64,000 bases of DNA, taken from NCBI RefSeq assembly GCF_030812315.1, contig NZ_JAUSSM010000007.1:62001-126000 (forward strand), in the 5' to 3' direction. How positions within the stretch are numbered: the stretch's first letter is position 1; each line of letters begins with the position of its first letter. The notes below the pieces were generated by a model that did not search any database, had not been told where the DNA came from, and worked only from the letters and a program-made list of their open reading frames with translations. The DNA is from Arthrobacter oryzae. Lineage in GTDB: Bacteria > Actinomycetota > Actinomycetes > Actinomycetales > Micrococcaceae. The position numbers were made by a program, and so were the translations under genes. Shown one piece after another: positions 43,553-52,162 of this stretch.

Positions 43553-45207
43553 ACGGACTCTTTCTTGTCAGAGGTCAGACGGTCAGCGTCGGTCAGCAGG
43601 TTCTCAAACTCGGCGTCGGGCCCCGGGTCGCAGCCCGTGGCGCCGGCCTTTTCGGCCGGGTCCTCGCTGTCTTGGAGGGGGGACGCCGCCAGTGCCGCCG
43701 TTGCGACGGGGAGGGCGACGGGCGACGGCGTCAGGCCGCCGAGGTCCGTGCGCTCCAGCAGGTTCTTGCCGAGCTTGTCCGCGCCGGGCAGCTCGATGGG
43801 GTACTTGCCGGTGAAGCAGGCGGTGCAGAGACGTTCGCGCGGCTGCCGCGTGGCGTCGATCATGCCGTCTTCGGAAATGTAGGCGAGCGAGTCGGCGCCG
43901 ATGGCCTGTGAGATTTCCTCGATGGTGGCGCCGTTGGCGATCAGCTCCGCGCGGGAGGCGAAATCGATGCCGTAGAAGCAGGGCCATTGCACGGGCGGGG
44001 AGGAGATCTTCACATGCACGGATGCGGCGCCGGCTTCGCGGAGCATCCGGACGATGGCGCGCTGGGTGTTGCCGCGGACGATCGAGTCATCCACCACCAC
44101 AACGCGCTTGCCGCGGATCACGGACTCGAGGGCGTTGAGCTTGAGTCGGATGCCCAGCTGGCGCAGCGTCTGAGAGGGCTGGATGAACGTGCGGCCCACG
44201 TAGGAGTTCTTGACGAAGCCGTGCGCGAAGGGGATGCCGGATTCCTCGGCGTAGCCCACGGCGGCGGGAGTGCCGGACTCGGGCACCGGGATGACGATAT
44301 CCGCTTCCTGGGTGTTTTCGCGGGCCAGTTGGCGGCCCATCTCCACGCGGGATTCGTACACGGAGCGTCCGGCGATTGCGGCGTCCGGACGGGCGAGGTA
44401 GACGTATTCGAAAACGCAACCCGCCGGCGTCGGCTCCGCAAAGCGCTGGGACCGCACGCCGTCTTCATCAATGGCGATGAATTCGCCGGGCTCGATCTCA
44501 CGGATGAAGCTTGCGCCCACCGTGGCCAGGGCCGACTGCTCGGAGGCGACCACCCAGCCGCGCTCCAGCCGGCCGAGGACCAGCGGGCGGATGCCGTAGG
44601 TGTCGCGTGCCGCGTAGAGGGTACCTTCGTCCATAAAGACGAAGCAGAAGCCGCCCTTGATCTTGGGCAGCAGCTCTATGGCGGTCTGTTCGAGGGACTT
44701 GCCCTCTTCGCCCTCCAGCAGTGCCGTGACCAGGGCGGTGTCCGAGGTGTTGCCCTGCTTCATTTCGCCGCTGAGCTGGCCGCCGTTGCGCTCATTGATC
44801 ATGGCGTTCAGCTCGGCGGTGTTGGTGAGGTTGCCGTTGTGGGCCAAGGCCACGGTGCCCGTGGCGGTGGCGCCAAGGGTGGGCTGGGCATTGGCCCAGT
44901 GGCTGGCGCCCGTAGTGGAATAGCGGCAGTGGCCGACGGCCAGGTGCCCGGTCAGGGTGTTCAGCGTGGTCTCGTCGAAGACCTGGGATACGAGGCCCAT
45001 GTCTTTGTAGACGTTGATCCGCTTGCCGTCGCTGGTTGCTATGCCAGCCGACTCCTGACCGCGGTGCTGCAATGCATACAGCCCGTAATAGGTGAGTTTT
45101 GCTACTTCTTCACCTGGTGCCCAGACCCCGAAGACGCCGCAAGCGTCCTGAGGGCCTTTTTCGCCAGGGAGAAGATCATGAGAAAGTTTTCCATCGCCGC
45201 GTGCCAC
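43549..45207 (-). CDS. purF: Amidophosphoribosyltransferase
   Basis: A 552-aa enzyme of the first committed purine step (PRPP + Gln). A 22-residue propeptide is expected to be removed so that Cys 23 (DACGVFG) becomes the N-terminal nucleophile. Gln-amidotransferase motifs are ALQHRGQESAGI and HNGNLTN; the PRPP loop is VVVVDDSIVRGNT. The C-terminal ~60 residues are an Ala/Ser/Pro extension. The start GTG 45207 lacks an SD; a -10-like GATAAT about 12 bases upstream suggests a leaderless transcript. Confidence 0.96.
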   Translation of the reverse strand: MARGDGKLSHDLLPGEKGPQDACGVFGVWAPGEEVAKLTYYGLYALQHRGQESAGIATSDGKRINVYKDMGLVSQVFDETTLNTLTGHLAVGHCRYSTTGASHWANAQPTLGATATGTVALAHNGNLTNTAELNAMINERNGGQLSGEMKQGNTSDTALVTALLEGEEGKSLEQTAIELLPKIKGGFCFVFMDEGTLYAARDTYGIRPLVLGRLERGWVVASEQSALATVGASFIREIEPGEFIAIDEDGVRSQRFAEPTPAGCVFEYVYLARPDAAIAGRSVYESRVEMGRQLARENTQEADIVIPVPESGTPAAVGYAEESGIPFAHGFVKNSYVGRTFIQPSQTLRQLGIRLKLNALESVIRGKRVVVVDDSIVRGNTQRAIVRMLREAGAASVHVKISSPPVQWPCFYGIDFASRAELIANGATIEEISQAIGADSLAYISEDGMIDATRQPRERLCTACFTGKYPIELPGADKLGKNLLERTDLGGLTPSPVALPVATAALAASPLQDSEDPAEKAGATGCDPGPDAEFENLLTDADRLTSDKKESV

Positions 45208-45254
45208 TGGTCGATTATCTCACGTGATGGGGTAGGACTTTTCCGGTCGCCCGT

Positions 45255-45605
45255 TTATGACTGATTGCCGGCAGCGGTGCCGTTGCCGGTGCCTTCGGCC
45301 GGATCGCTGCCGGACTCGGTCTCCGGGACGGCTTCGACGACGGCGTGCTCGGCGCGCCTGACGCTGAGCCTGTCCAGCAGGAGCGCAACAACGGCGCCCA
45401 AAATCACGCCGCCGGCGCCGAAAAGAACCATAAAGAAGCCGAAGACGGAGCTGGGCTCGTAATTCGGGTCCCCGGGCAGTGCAAACGCAATGACTGCCGC
45501 CACGATGATGCCCACAAGGCCGCCCAGTATGAGGAACGGCACGTATTTGGGCGCCCGGCGGACGGTGATTTCGCGCCGCTCGGCGGGGGTGTCTTCAGAA
45601 GCCAT
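45255..45605 (-). CDS. Small two-span membrane protein, function unknown
   Basis: A 116-aa protein with two hydrophobic helices (about 21-43 and 54-80) joined by a short outward loop containing PGDPNYEPSS, and a Glu/Gly/Ala-rich C-terminus. I recognise it only as a conserved actinobacterial small protein that often sits ahead of purF. ATG 45605 is the natural start (MASEDTPAERREITVRR). Its function is unknown. Confidence 0.7.
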   Translation of the reverse strand: MASEDTPAERREITVRRAPKYVPFLILGGLVGIIVAAVIAFALPGDPNYEPSSVFGFFMVLFGAGGVILGAVVALLLDRLSVRRAEHAVVEAVPETESGSDPAEGTGNGTAAGNQS

Positions 45606-45629
45606 GCCTTCTAGCCTACTGCCCCGCGT

Positions 45630-45684
45630 TTTTGTCCACATAATGCGCCTTTGGGGCGCGTTTGGTCGCGTTATGTGGACAAAA
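45630..45684. repeat. Long inverted repeat between small membrane gene and uraH
   Basis: TTTTGTCCACATAA (45630-45643) and TTATGTGGACAAAA (45671-45684) are perfect 14-bp arms, extendable to 18 with one mismatch, around a 19-27 base loop. On the minus strand it lies downstream of uraH and ends in a T-run, so it could terminate uraDH transcription. The AT-rich arms stand out from the surrounding GC-rich DNA. Confidence 0.7.
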
Positions 45685-45719
45685 CTCTCTGGGCGTCGTG
45701 GGATCGGGCCTGTTGGGAG

Positions 45720-46061
45720 TTAGCTGCCGCGGTACGTCGAGTAGGCGAACGGGCTCAGGAGCAGGGGCACGTGGTAGTGCTCACCGGCGTCGGACACTGC
45801 GAACACCAGGTCCACCTCCGGGAAGAAGGTGGCCGTGCCCAGGCCCTCATAGTAGGCCCCCGTGGCGAAGTTCAGCCGGTATGTCCCGGCGGGGAGGAGT
45901 TCCGGGCCCAGGTCCTTCGCCCGGCCGTCGGCATCGGTGGTGCCGGAAGCAACGAGGTTCCAGCCGCCGCCGTCGCGCGCGTAAAGCTCGACGGCGACGC
46001 CGGCGGCCGGGCGCCCGGCCCCGGTGTCCAGGATGTGGGTGGTCACCTGTGAAACGGTCAT
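45720..46061 (-). CDS. uraH: Hydroxyisourate hydrolase (transthyretin-like)
   Basis: A 113-aa enzyme converting 5-hydroxyisourate to OHCU in urate degradation. Diagnostic motifs are the N-terminal VTTHILDTGAGRPAAGVAVEL and the C-terminal tetrapeptide YRGS; a His in EHYHVPLLLSP completes the active site. Overlaps the uraD stop by four bases. A urate oxidase gene is not in the window. Confidence 0.95.
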   Translation of the reverse strand: MTVSQVTTHILDTGAGRPAAGVAVELYARDGGGWNLVASGTTDADGRAKDLGPELLPAGTYRLNFATGAYYEGLGTATFFPEVDLVFAVSDAGEHYHVPLLLSPFAYSTYRGS

Positions 46062-46555
46062 TCGCTGATCACTCCTTCGAGCCGGAGCAGGGCGATTTCG
46101 CGCAACTGCTGGGCCACTATGGCGTCTTCCTGGTCAGGGGTGTGGGTAAGGCGTTCGTGTAGCGCCGCCAGGATTTCCGGGGCCGTGCGCCCGGAGGCCC
46201 GAATCAGGAACACCCGGCCGAATTTTTCCTCGTAGGCGCGGTTGCCCTCGGCCAGCGCGGCGCTCACGTCCTCGTCCGCCGGATCCACCCCGGCCTGCTC
46301 CGAACGGGACATGGAGGCCTCGGTGGTGGAGGCCGTGGGTCGTTCGCCGATTCTTGGATGGTGGGCCATGGCGGACTCCACCTCGTCCGATGTGAACGGG
46401 GCGGCGGCGTCGCGGGCGAAGTCCAGCAGGGCCTGGCTGCTGGCGAACGGCCGGGCGTCCGCGATCTGGTCCACCCAGCGCTGGACATCAATGCAGGGGC
46501 GAAGTGCCGCGGTGACTTCCGCGCGGTCCGCCCCGTTGAATACGGCAAGCTGCAT
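46058..46555 (-). CDS. uraD: OHCU decarboxylase
   Basis: A 165-aa helical enzyme making S-allantoin from OHCU. HPRIGERP contains the catalytic His and substrate-binding residues; SRSEQAGVD and YEEKFGRVFLIRASGRT are family motifs. ATG 46555 is the start. It is the first gene of the uraD-uraH pair; the candidate operator 46671-46685 lies 116 bases upstream. Confidence 0.95.
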   Translation of the reverse strand: MQLAVFNGADRAEVTAALRPCIDVQRWVDQIADARPFASSQALLDFARDAAAPFTSDEVESAMAHHPRIGERPTASTTEASMSRSEQAGVDPADEDVSAALAEGNRAYEEKFGRVFLIRASGRTAPEILAALHERLTHTPDQEDAIVAQQLREIALLRLEGVISE

Positions 46556-46670
46556 GCTTGTTCATCCCTCGTGCAAATGCTGGCATCCATGGCGTCGGCT
46601 ATGCGGAAAAGGGAGTGCCCCGCTGTAGTGCCCGCCGTGGCTCATGCCTGGCCGCAACAGTCGTTCTACA

Positions 46671-46685
46671 TTCCGCATCATGGAA
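46671..46685. promoter_or_regulatory. 15-bp palindrome upstream of uraD
   Basis: TTCCGCATCATGGAA has arms TTCC and GGAA with a further symmetric CATCATG-like core. IclR-family purine-catabolism regulators (AllR type) bind 15-bp palindromes of this kind. Its position upstream of uraDH makes it a reasonable operator. Confidence 0.4.
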
Positions 46686-46827
46686 CTGTTATTTCAGCAT
46701 GCGTAATAGTCAACCGGAAATCAACGGTTGGTGTCAAGAGACTACCGCACCCCTCACACGGCGGATCGGCTGCGCTAGACTCCTGCGGGGTGGCTTTGCA
46801 CTGCGACTATCGAGGCCTTTGCGCTGA

Positions 46828-46968
46828 TGCCCTGCGCCAACCCCTTTCCTCGCCGACGAGTTCGACCTCCGCCTCGGGAACATCTGGCTGAACACGGCGG
46901 CCTATGCGGCGATCGTGTCGCTGCTGTGGGTCATGGTCCGGACCAAGTTCCTGTTCTTCATCACCCCC
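46828..46968 (+). pseudogene. Possible remnant of a membrane-protein gene
   Basis: After a stop at 46825-46827 one frame reads FLADEFDLRLGNIWLNTAAY and continues with one clear membrane helix (AAIVSLLWVMVRTKFLFF). It runs directly into the 32-bp repeats without a stop of its own. Codon use and sequence look like a real C-terminal fragment, but upstream the frame is broken. I cannot name the parent family. Confidence 0.4.
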
Positions 46969-46969
46969 A

Positions 46970-47024
46970 CCGGACGCTCTCTCACTTCCTGCGGCCCAAG
47001 TCCGGACGCTCTCTCACTTCCTGC
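46970..47024 (-). repeat. 32-bp repeat array, left part (2 units, inverted)
   Basis: Two units start at 46970 and 47002 and contain CGGACGCTCTCTCACTTCC. They are the reverse complement of the five-unit array at 47791-47940, with the same 32-base period. With it they bracket the broken methyltransferase gene. Confidence 0.85.
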
Positions 47025-47102
47025 GGGAGGGCCGCGCAATTCGTTGTCCCGGAGGGTGGGGCGGAGCGGACTGCTGCCCACTCACGAGCAAAGCAAACGG
47101 CT

Positions 47103-47770
47103 ATGGCAACTGATTCAGAGCAGATCAGGGACCAGCAGCGTGAAACCTGGGCAGCTGTTCCACCGGCTGGAAGAGGTGGGACGACGACGTCGTACGGTGG
47201 CTGGCACCCTTCGGCGAGGCCATGATCGGCCAGGCGGGCCTGAAACCGGATTCGCAGGCGCTGGATGTGGCTGCAGGGACCGGCGAACCCGGCCTCATCG
47301 CGGCTGCAAAGGTGTCCGAGGGAAGCGTCACGATTACGGACCTGTCCGAAAATATGCTGACGGTGGCCCGCGAAAAGGCCGCGGCCGCCGGCCTGGAGAA
47401 TGTTCGCACTTAGGTCAGCGAAGCCGCGGCCCTGCCTTTTGAGGACCGCCGTTTCGATGCCGTCCTGTGCCGCCCCGGGATTTATGCTGAAGGCCTTTGC
47501 GACGCCGGCCTCACCGACATTAGTGAGGAGACGCTGTCCGTGGACATGGTCCACGAATCCCCTGAGCGCTACTGGGAATTCATGACGGACGTCGCTTCCG
47601 CAGTTGTGTCCAGCCTGGCCCAGACGGACAGTGGCCCGCGCGATCTCATCCGGACACAGGTTCTGGATGCGGCACGGACTCATGAACGCACGGCGCAATC
47701 CGGCTATCGTCCGCTGCCACGATCGTGGTGGGAACGGTCCAGCCACGCGAGCCAGATCATCTCAAATGAA
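47103..47770 (+). pseudogene. Broken class I SAM-dependent methyltransferase gene
   Basis: Three frames together spell a UbiE-like methyltransferase. It starts MATDSEQIRDQQRETW in one frame, shifts near 47165 to WDDDVVRWLAPFGEAMIG, then carries motif I ALDVAAGTGEPGLIAA and TDLSENMLTVA. A TAG at 47410-47412 interrupts VRT-VSEAAALPFED, and the segment after DAVLCR is deleted and shifted before DISEETLSVDM and ESPERYWEFM. Frameshift, nonsense codon and deletion together show it is non-functional. Confidence 0.88.
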
Positions 47771-47790
47771 GGAGTGTCGCCGAAGAACCC

Positions 47791-47940
47791 GCAGGAAGTG
47801 AGAGAGCGTCCGGGTTTGGGCGGCAGAAGTGAGAGAGCGTCCGGGTTTGGGCGGCAGGAAGTGAGAGAGCGTCCGGGTTTGGGCGGCAGGAAGTGAGAGA
47901 GCGTCCGGGTTTGGGCGGCGGGAAGTGAGAGAGCGTCCTG
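47791..47940 (+). repeat. 32-bp tandem repeat array, right part (5 units)
   Basis: Units begin at 47791, 47823, 47854, 47886 and 47918, each with the core GAAGTGAGAGAGCGTCC followed by GGGTTTGGGCG. The second lacks one G and the last has minor changes. Unlike CRISPR there are no unique spacers. The array stops two bases before the end of the IclR gene. Confidence 0.92.
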
Positions 47941-47943
47941 GGG

Positions 47944-48768
47944 TCAGGCCGGGGCTGGGGATGCGCCGCCGAGGCGGGCCGTGACGCGGTTCGCGGCTGC
48001 CTTGCAGGATTCCCCGAGGCTTTGCAGCGTGTCCGGGGAGACCCGGAAGCGCGGCGCCGGGATGAGGACGGCCGCTACGATGTCGCCTCGGTGATCGAAG
48101 ACTGGCGCGGCCAGGCCCACCTCGTCCAGTGAGGACTCGCCGTAGTTGATGGCCCAGCCGCGCCTGGCGACGTCATCAAGCCGGATCAGGTAGGCCTCGA
48201 GGCTGGTGTCGTCCAGGCCTGGATAGGAAATTTCGCCGCTCTTGAGCAGCACGCGTACGCGTTCGGCCGGTTCGGCGGCGAGGAAGACCTGGACGGAGGC
48301 GCTGAGGGCGTCGTTGTATCGGGCGCCCAGCGGGGTGGTGTGCTTGATCTGGTGATGGCTGGCGATCTGTTCCACGCACATCGATTCGGACCCGTTCCAC
48401 ACCATGAGGGCGCTGGTTTCCCCGGTTTGCTCCGTGAGTTCGCGCAGGACGGGATACGCCACGCGCCGCTCTTCGAGTTCGGCCAGCAGAGGCCCGGCGA
48501 CAGCGATGAGGCCCAGGCCCAGGCGGAACCTGCGGGTCTCCGGGTCGCGCTCCACCAGGTGTTCCTGTTCGAACGTGGCCAGGATGCGGGAGACGGTGCT
48601 CTTGTGCAGGCCAACGCGGTTGGCAATCTCCGTGACGCCGAGCAGCGGCTCGTCCGCGGTGAAGCTTCGCAGGACTGCGATGGCGTTGACGATGACGGAC
48701 GTGCCCTTGGCGTCGCCGTTGCTGCTGGTTTCGGGAGCTTCTGCAGAGGTCATGGTGTCCACCATCAT
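47944..48768 (-). CDS. IclR-family transcriptional regulator of the creatinase cluster
   Basis: A 274-aa regulator. The winged HTH is at about 35-95 (GVTEIANRVGLHKSTVSRIL), the effector domain follows with ETSALMVWNGSESMCVEQIA and the C-terminal GLAAPVFDHRGDIVAAVLIP. It is the third gene in the direction MFS-creatinase-IclR, 72 bases after creatinase, so it probably controls creatine use. The two ATGs at 48768 and 48765 are equally possible starts. Confidence 0.9.
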   Translation of the reverse strand: MMVDTMTSAEAPETSSNGDAKGTSVIVNAIAVLRSFTADEPLLGVTEIANRVGLHKSTVSRILATFEQEHLVERDPETRRFRLGLGLIAVAGPLLAELEERRVAYPVLRELTEQTGETSALMVWNGSESMCVEQIASHHQIKHTTPLGARYNDALSASVQVFLAAEPAERVRVLLKSGEISYPGLDDTSLEAYLIRLDDVARRGWAINYGESSLDEVGLAAPVFDHRGDIVAAVLIPAPRFRVSPDTLQSLGESCKAAANRVTARLGGASPAPA

Positions 48769-48840
48769 TCCGTATGTAAGCCGTCAAGCGGCGCCACGGA
48801 TGAGGTGGCGCCGCTTAGACAGAGACAGGCCGTGGTGCTG

Positions 48841-50097
48841 TTATGCCCCGATGATGTTGTATTCCGGACCGAACGGGAACTTGGTGATGTTCTCCGCGCC
48901 GTCTTCGCCGACCACCAGGATGTCGTGCTCGCGGTAGCCGCCGGCACCGGGCTGGCCGTCCAGGACCGTGATCATCGGTTCCATCGAAACCACCATGCCG
49001 GGCTCAAGTACGGTGTCGATGTCCTCGCGGAGCTCCAGCCCGGCTTCCCGGCCGTAGTAGTGGCTGAGGACGCCGAAGGAGTGCCCGTAGCCGAAGGTGC
49101 GGTTGGCCAGGAGGCCGTGGCCGACGTAGATCTCGTTCAGTTCGGCGGCGATGTCCTTGCAGACTGCGCCGGGCTTGATGAGTTCGAGGCCGCGCTTGTG
49201 GACCTCTACGTTGATGTTCCAGAGTTCCAATGAGCGCGCATCCGGTTCGCCGTAGAACAGGGTGCGTTCCAGGGCCGTGTAGTAGCCGGAGGTCATGGGG
49301 AAGCAGTTCAGCGACAGGATGTCGTGCTCCTGGATCTTGCGGGTAGTGGCCCAGTTGTGCGCGCCGTCCGTGTTGATGCCGGACTGAAACCATACCCAGG
49401 TGTCCCGGATCTCCGAGTCCGGGAACGTGCGGGCGATCTCGTGGACCATGGCCTCCGTTCCGATCAGCGCCACTTCGTATTCGGTGATCCCGGCGGTGAT
49501 GGCGTTGCGGATGGCCTCGCCGCCCAGATCGCCGATGCGCGCTCCGTGCTTGATGACCGCGATCTCCTCGGCGGACTTGATCATCCGCTGGCGCATTGCA
49601 GCCTGGGCCACATCGACGAGGGTTGCGGAGGCGAAGGCGGCCTGGATCTTGTTGCGGTTGTCCAGCGGCAGCGAGTCATCCTCGACGCCGAGGCGGCGCG
49701 GGTTGATGCCGCGGGTGCGCAGGACTTCCTGGATGGCGAAGATGTAGTTGTCCCGGCGCCAGTCCGTGTAGACGATGTTGTCGCCGAAGCTCCGGCGCCA
49801 CGGCATGCCGGCGTCGATATTGGCCGTCACGGTGACGGTGTCATCCTTGGTGACCACCATGGCGTAGGAGCGGCCGAAGGTGGTGAAGAGGAAGTCGGAG
49901 TAGTACTTGATCGAGTGGTAGCTGGTCAGGACGACGGCGTCCAGGTCCTTCTCTGCCATGATCCGGCGCAGGCCGGCGAGGCGGCGCTCGAACTCCGTAT
50001 CGGAGAATGTCAGCGTGACCTTTTTGCCGTTCTTGAGGACCTTGAGTCGCTCCAGTTCGGCGACGGACGTTGCGTTCTCGGATGCTGTGGTGGTCAT
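48841..50097 (-). CDS. Creatinase (creatine amidinohydrolase)
   Basis: A 418-aa pita-bread-fold enzyme hydrolysing creatine to sarcosine and urea. It is far closer to bacterial creatinase than to M24 aminopeptidases: TSYHSIKYYSDFL, SANIDAGMPWRR-like segment, NIVYTDWRRDNY, WFQSGINTDGAHN with the catalytic His 247, LNCFPMTSGYYTALERTLF, and FGYGHSFGVLSHYYGREAG. Metal ligands of true aminopeptidases are absent, as in creatinase. The ~15-residue N-terminal extension is longer than the Pseudomonas enzyme. It is 60 bases downstream of the MFS gene. Confidence 0.93.
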   Translation of the reverse strand: MTTTASENATSVAELERLKVLKNGKKVTLTFSDTEFERRLAGLRRIMAEKDLDAVVLTSYHSIKYYSDFLFTTFGRSYAMVVTKDDTVTVTANIDAGMPWRRSFGDNIVYTDWRRDNYIFAIQEVLRTRGINPRRLGVEDDSLPLDNRNKIQAAFASATLVDVAQAAMRQRMIKSAEEIAVIKHGARIGDLGGEAIRNAITAGITEYEVALIGTEAMVHEIARTFPDSEIRDTWVWFQSGINTDGAHNWATTRKIQEHDILSLNCFPMTSGYYTALERTLFYGEPDARSLELWNINVEVHKRGLELIKPGAVCKDIAAELNEIYVGHGLLANRTFGYGHSFGVLSHYYGREAGLELREDIDTVLEPGMVVSMEPMITVLDGQPGAGGYREHDILVVGEDGAENITKFPFGPEYNIIGA

Positions 50098-50157
50098 TGT
50101 GGTGGTGCCTTTCTGTGGTGCAGTTACTTGTATTGGGAAGAAGCGGAAGAAAGTCTT

Positions 50158-51561
50158 CTAGTCGTGGCGCAGCGGTTCTTTGCAGGTTTCCTTAGAGAGC
50201 GCGACGGCGATCAGGGAGATGGTTGCCGCAGCGACGAGGTACCAGGCCGGAGCCAGATCGCTGGCGGTGGCGGCGATCAGGAGCGTTGCCATGAACGGTG
50301 CTGTGCCGCCGAAAAGGGCGTTGGAGAGGTTGAAGCTGACCGCGAAGCCGCTGTAGCGGACACGGGTGGGGAACATCTCGGCAAGGAAGCTGGGGAGCGT
50401 CCCGTCGTTGAGCGTGAGCATGGCGCCCAGCAGGACCTGGACCAGGACGATCACCAGGAAGTTCCCGGTGCCCAGCAGGGCAAATGCGGGCACGGTCAGC
50501 ACGATGAAGGTGATAGAGGCGCTGATAAGCACCTTCTTGCGTCCGTAACGGTCAGAGAGCATTCCGGTGAGGAAGATGAACCCGATGTACGTCAGCAACG
50601 CGATGGTGGTGGCCAGGAATGATTCGGTCTCACCGAGGCCCAGCTCTGAGGACAGGTAGGTGGGCATGTAGCTGAGGATCACATAGAAGCCGACGGCGTT
50701 CAGCAGCACGGCTCCGACGGCCTGCAGCAGCTGCCGCCAGTGGTTCCGGAACAGGCTGGAAACTGGCGCCTTGACAGCCTCCTCCTCCGCTGCCATTTCG
50801 CGGAACACCGGGGTGTCTTCCAGCTTGGTACGGATGTAGCGTCCGATCAGTCCCATCGGGGCAGCCAGCAGGAACGGCAGGCGCCAGCCCCAGCTTTGCA
50901 TCGCGTCGGAACTGAGCAGGACTGTCAGCAGGCCTGCCATCAGGGAGCCAAGAAGCAGGCCTGCTGCGGTGCTCGCGGGAACCACCGCGGCGTAGAGGCC
51001 GCGCCTGTTGGCGGGGGCGTACTCGACCAGGAAGGCCGACGCTCCTGCGTACTCCCCTGAGGCTGAAAAACCCTGCACGACCCTGATGATCAGAAGCAGG
51101 ATCGGAGCCCAGATGCCGATTATGTCGTAGCCCGGTATGAGAGCTATGCAGAAAGTCGCTCCGGACATGATCAGGATGGAAAGGGAGAGAGCGGTCCGCC
51201 GGCCCACCCTGTCACCTATATGGCCCCAGACGAATCCGCCGAGCGGGCGAACCAGGAATGAAATCGCGAACAGGGCAAAAGTCAGCAGCAGTCCGGTCTG
51301 GGGATCTGATTCAGGAAAAAAGACCGTTGCGATCGTTACAGCCAGGTAGCCGTAAACGGCGTAGTCGAACCATTCAACGAAGTTGCCGATGAAGCTGGCC
51401 GCGATGACCCTGCGGCGCGTTTCCCTGCTGACACCGTTGTCAGCAGGGGAGAAATTCTGGCCGCTCAACGTGCTGCGGCCAGCGCGGGGGCCTTCGTTCG
51501 CGCCATCCGGCTCCGCGCCAGGGCCTCCCGCAAGAGCGGGAGAGGAAGTGTCGTTTGTCAT
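50158..51561 (-). CDS. MFS transporter, metabolite:H+ symporter type, probably creatine
   Basis: A 467-aa member of the MHS group (ShiA/ProP-like). Twelve spans; the family start is ASFIGNFVEWFDYAVYGYLA, with RPLGGFVWGHIGDRVGRR (motif A), GFSASGEYAGASAFLVEYAP and SDRYGRKKVL. MHS proteins import zwitterions and organic acids. Next to creatinase the substrate is likely creatine or sarcosine, which is inference. ATG 51561 has a GGTGG box; an upstream extension to 51594 runs into the operator region. Confidence 0.88.
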   Translation of the reverse strand: MTNDTSSPALAGGPGAEPDGANEGPRAGRSTLSGQNFSPADNGVSRETRRRVIAASFIGNFVEWFDYAVYGYLAVTIATVFFPESDPQTGLLLTFALFAISFLVRPLGGFVWGHIGDRVGRRTALSLSILIMSGATFCIALIPGYDIIGIWAPILLLIIRVVQGFSASGEYAGASAFLVEYAPANRRGLYAAVVPASTAAGLLLGSLMAGLLTVLLSSDAMQSWGWRLPFLLAAPMGLIGRYIRTKLEDTPVFREMAAEEEAVKAPVSSLFRNHWRQLLQAVGAVLLNAVGFYVILSYMPTYLSSELGLGETESFLATTIALLTYIGFIFLTGMLSDRYGRKKVLISASITFIVLTVPAFALLGTGNFLVIVLVQVLLGAMLTLNDGTLPSFLAEMFPTRVRYSGFAVSFNLSNALFGGTAPFMATLLIAATASDLAPAWYLVAAATISLIAVALSKETCKEPLRHD

Positions 51562-52150
51562 GTGTCCACCAAGAGGTTTTGGAGTTGCATTCAACGCAAC
51601 GCTGTTGCACCAGAGTAGGCGTGACTTGTGACACAGTCAATCCCGCGTGCTTCAGATTCGTGAATTTTGCGCACGGCATCGCAACTTGGAAGCAGAGCGA
51701 CGGCCTGGTTTGCAGGAATGTGTTGCACTGAAGGCGACTCTGTTGCGGGATTGAGCTTCCCAAACAAGGGTTCGTCATGATGACTCGATGTAGCACTCGG
51801 GTGGCCTGTTGACACTCCGTGTGAGGGCTGTCATATTCTCAAGTAAGCGCTATGTGCATCGTGTTGTGTAATACGCAATTCAACGGACACCGCTTCCGCA
51901 GGACGCACTGAGCACGAACCGGCTTCCCGATCAGGGGAAGGGCCGGGCGTCACGACGCCGGGTCCGCACGACGTGCAAGGCGACTTTGCAGAATGACAGA
52001 GACCGGCAACGTCGCCAGTTCCCTCTGCGAGGAGACGAAGGAACTCCCCGGACCTCAGCGACCCCAAGGTCACGGTGCGGATTCTGCGGAAGCGGTTGCT
52101 GAAGAAGTGGCCGTTACCGGACGCAGGAAGGACCAGCAACAGCACCGAGC
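51562..52150. promoter_or_regulatory. Creatine-cluster promoter region with two similar 15-bp palindromes
   Basis: About 590 bases without an intact gene. TTGCATTCAACGCAA (51585-51599, flanked by G and C) and TTGTGTAATACGCAA (51864-51878) share the layout TTG-N9-CAA with matching ACGCAA halves. Further TGTTGC half-sites occur at 51603, 51721 and 51741. They fit binding by the IclR regulator of the cluster. The first lies 24 bases before the MFS start codon. The rest of the stretch I cannot assign. Confidence 0.5.
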
Positions 52151-52162
52151 CGGGCTTCTGCC

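Noticed and set aside
43987-45264. Long plus-strand frame opposite purF
   Set aside because: No domain, and purF is certain.
47791-47940. CRISPR array at the 32-bp repeats
   Set aside because: Intervening sequence is the same in every unit, there are no unique spacers and no cas genes.
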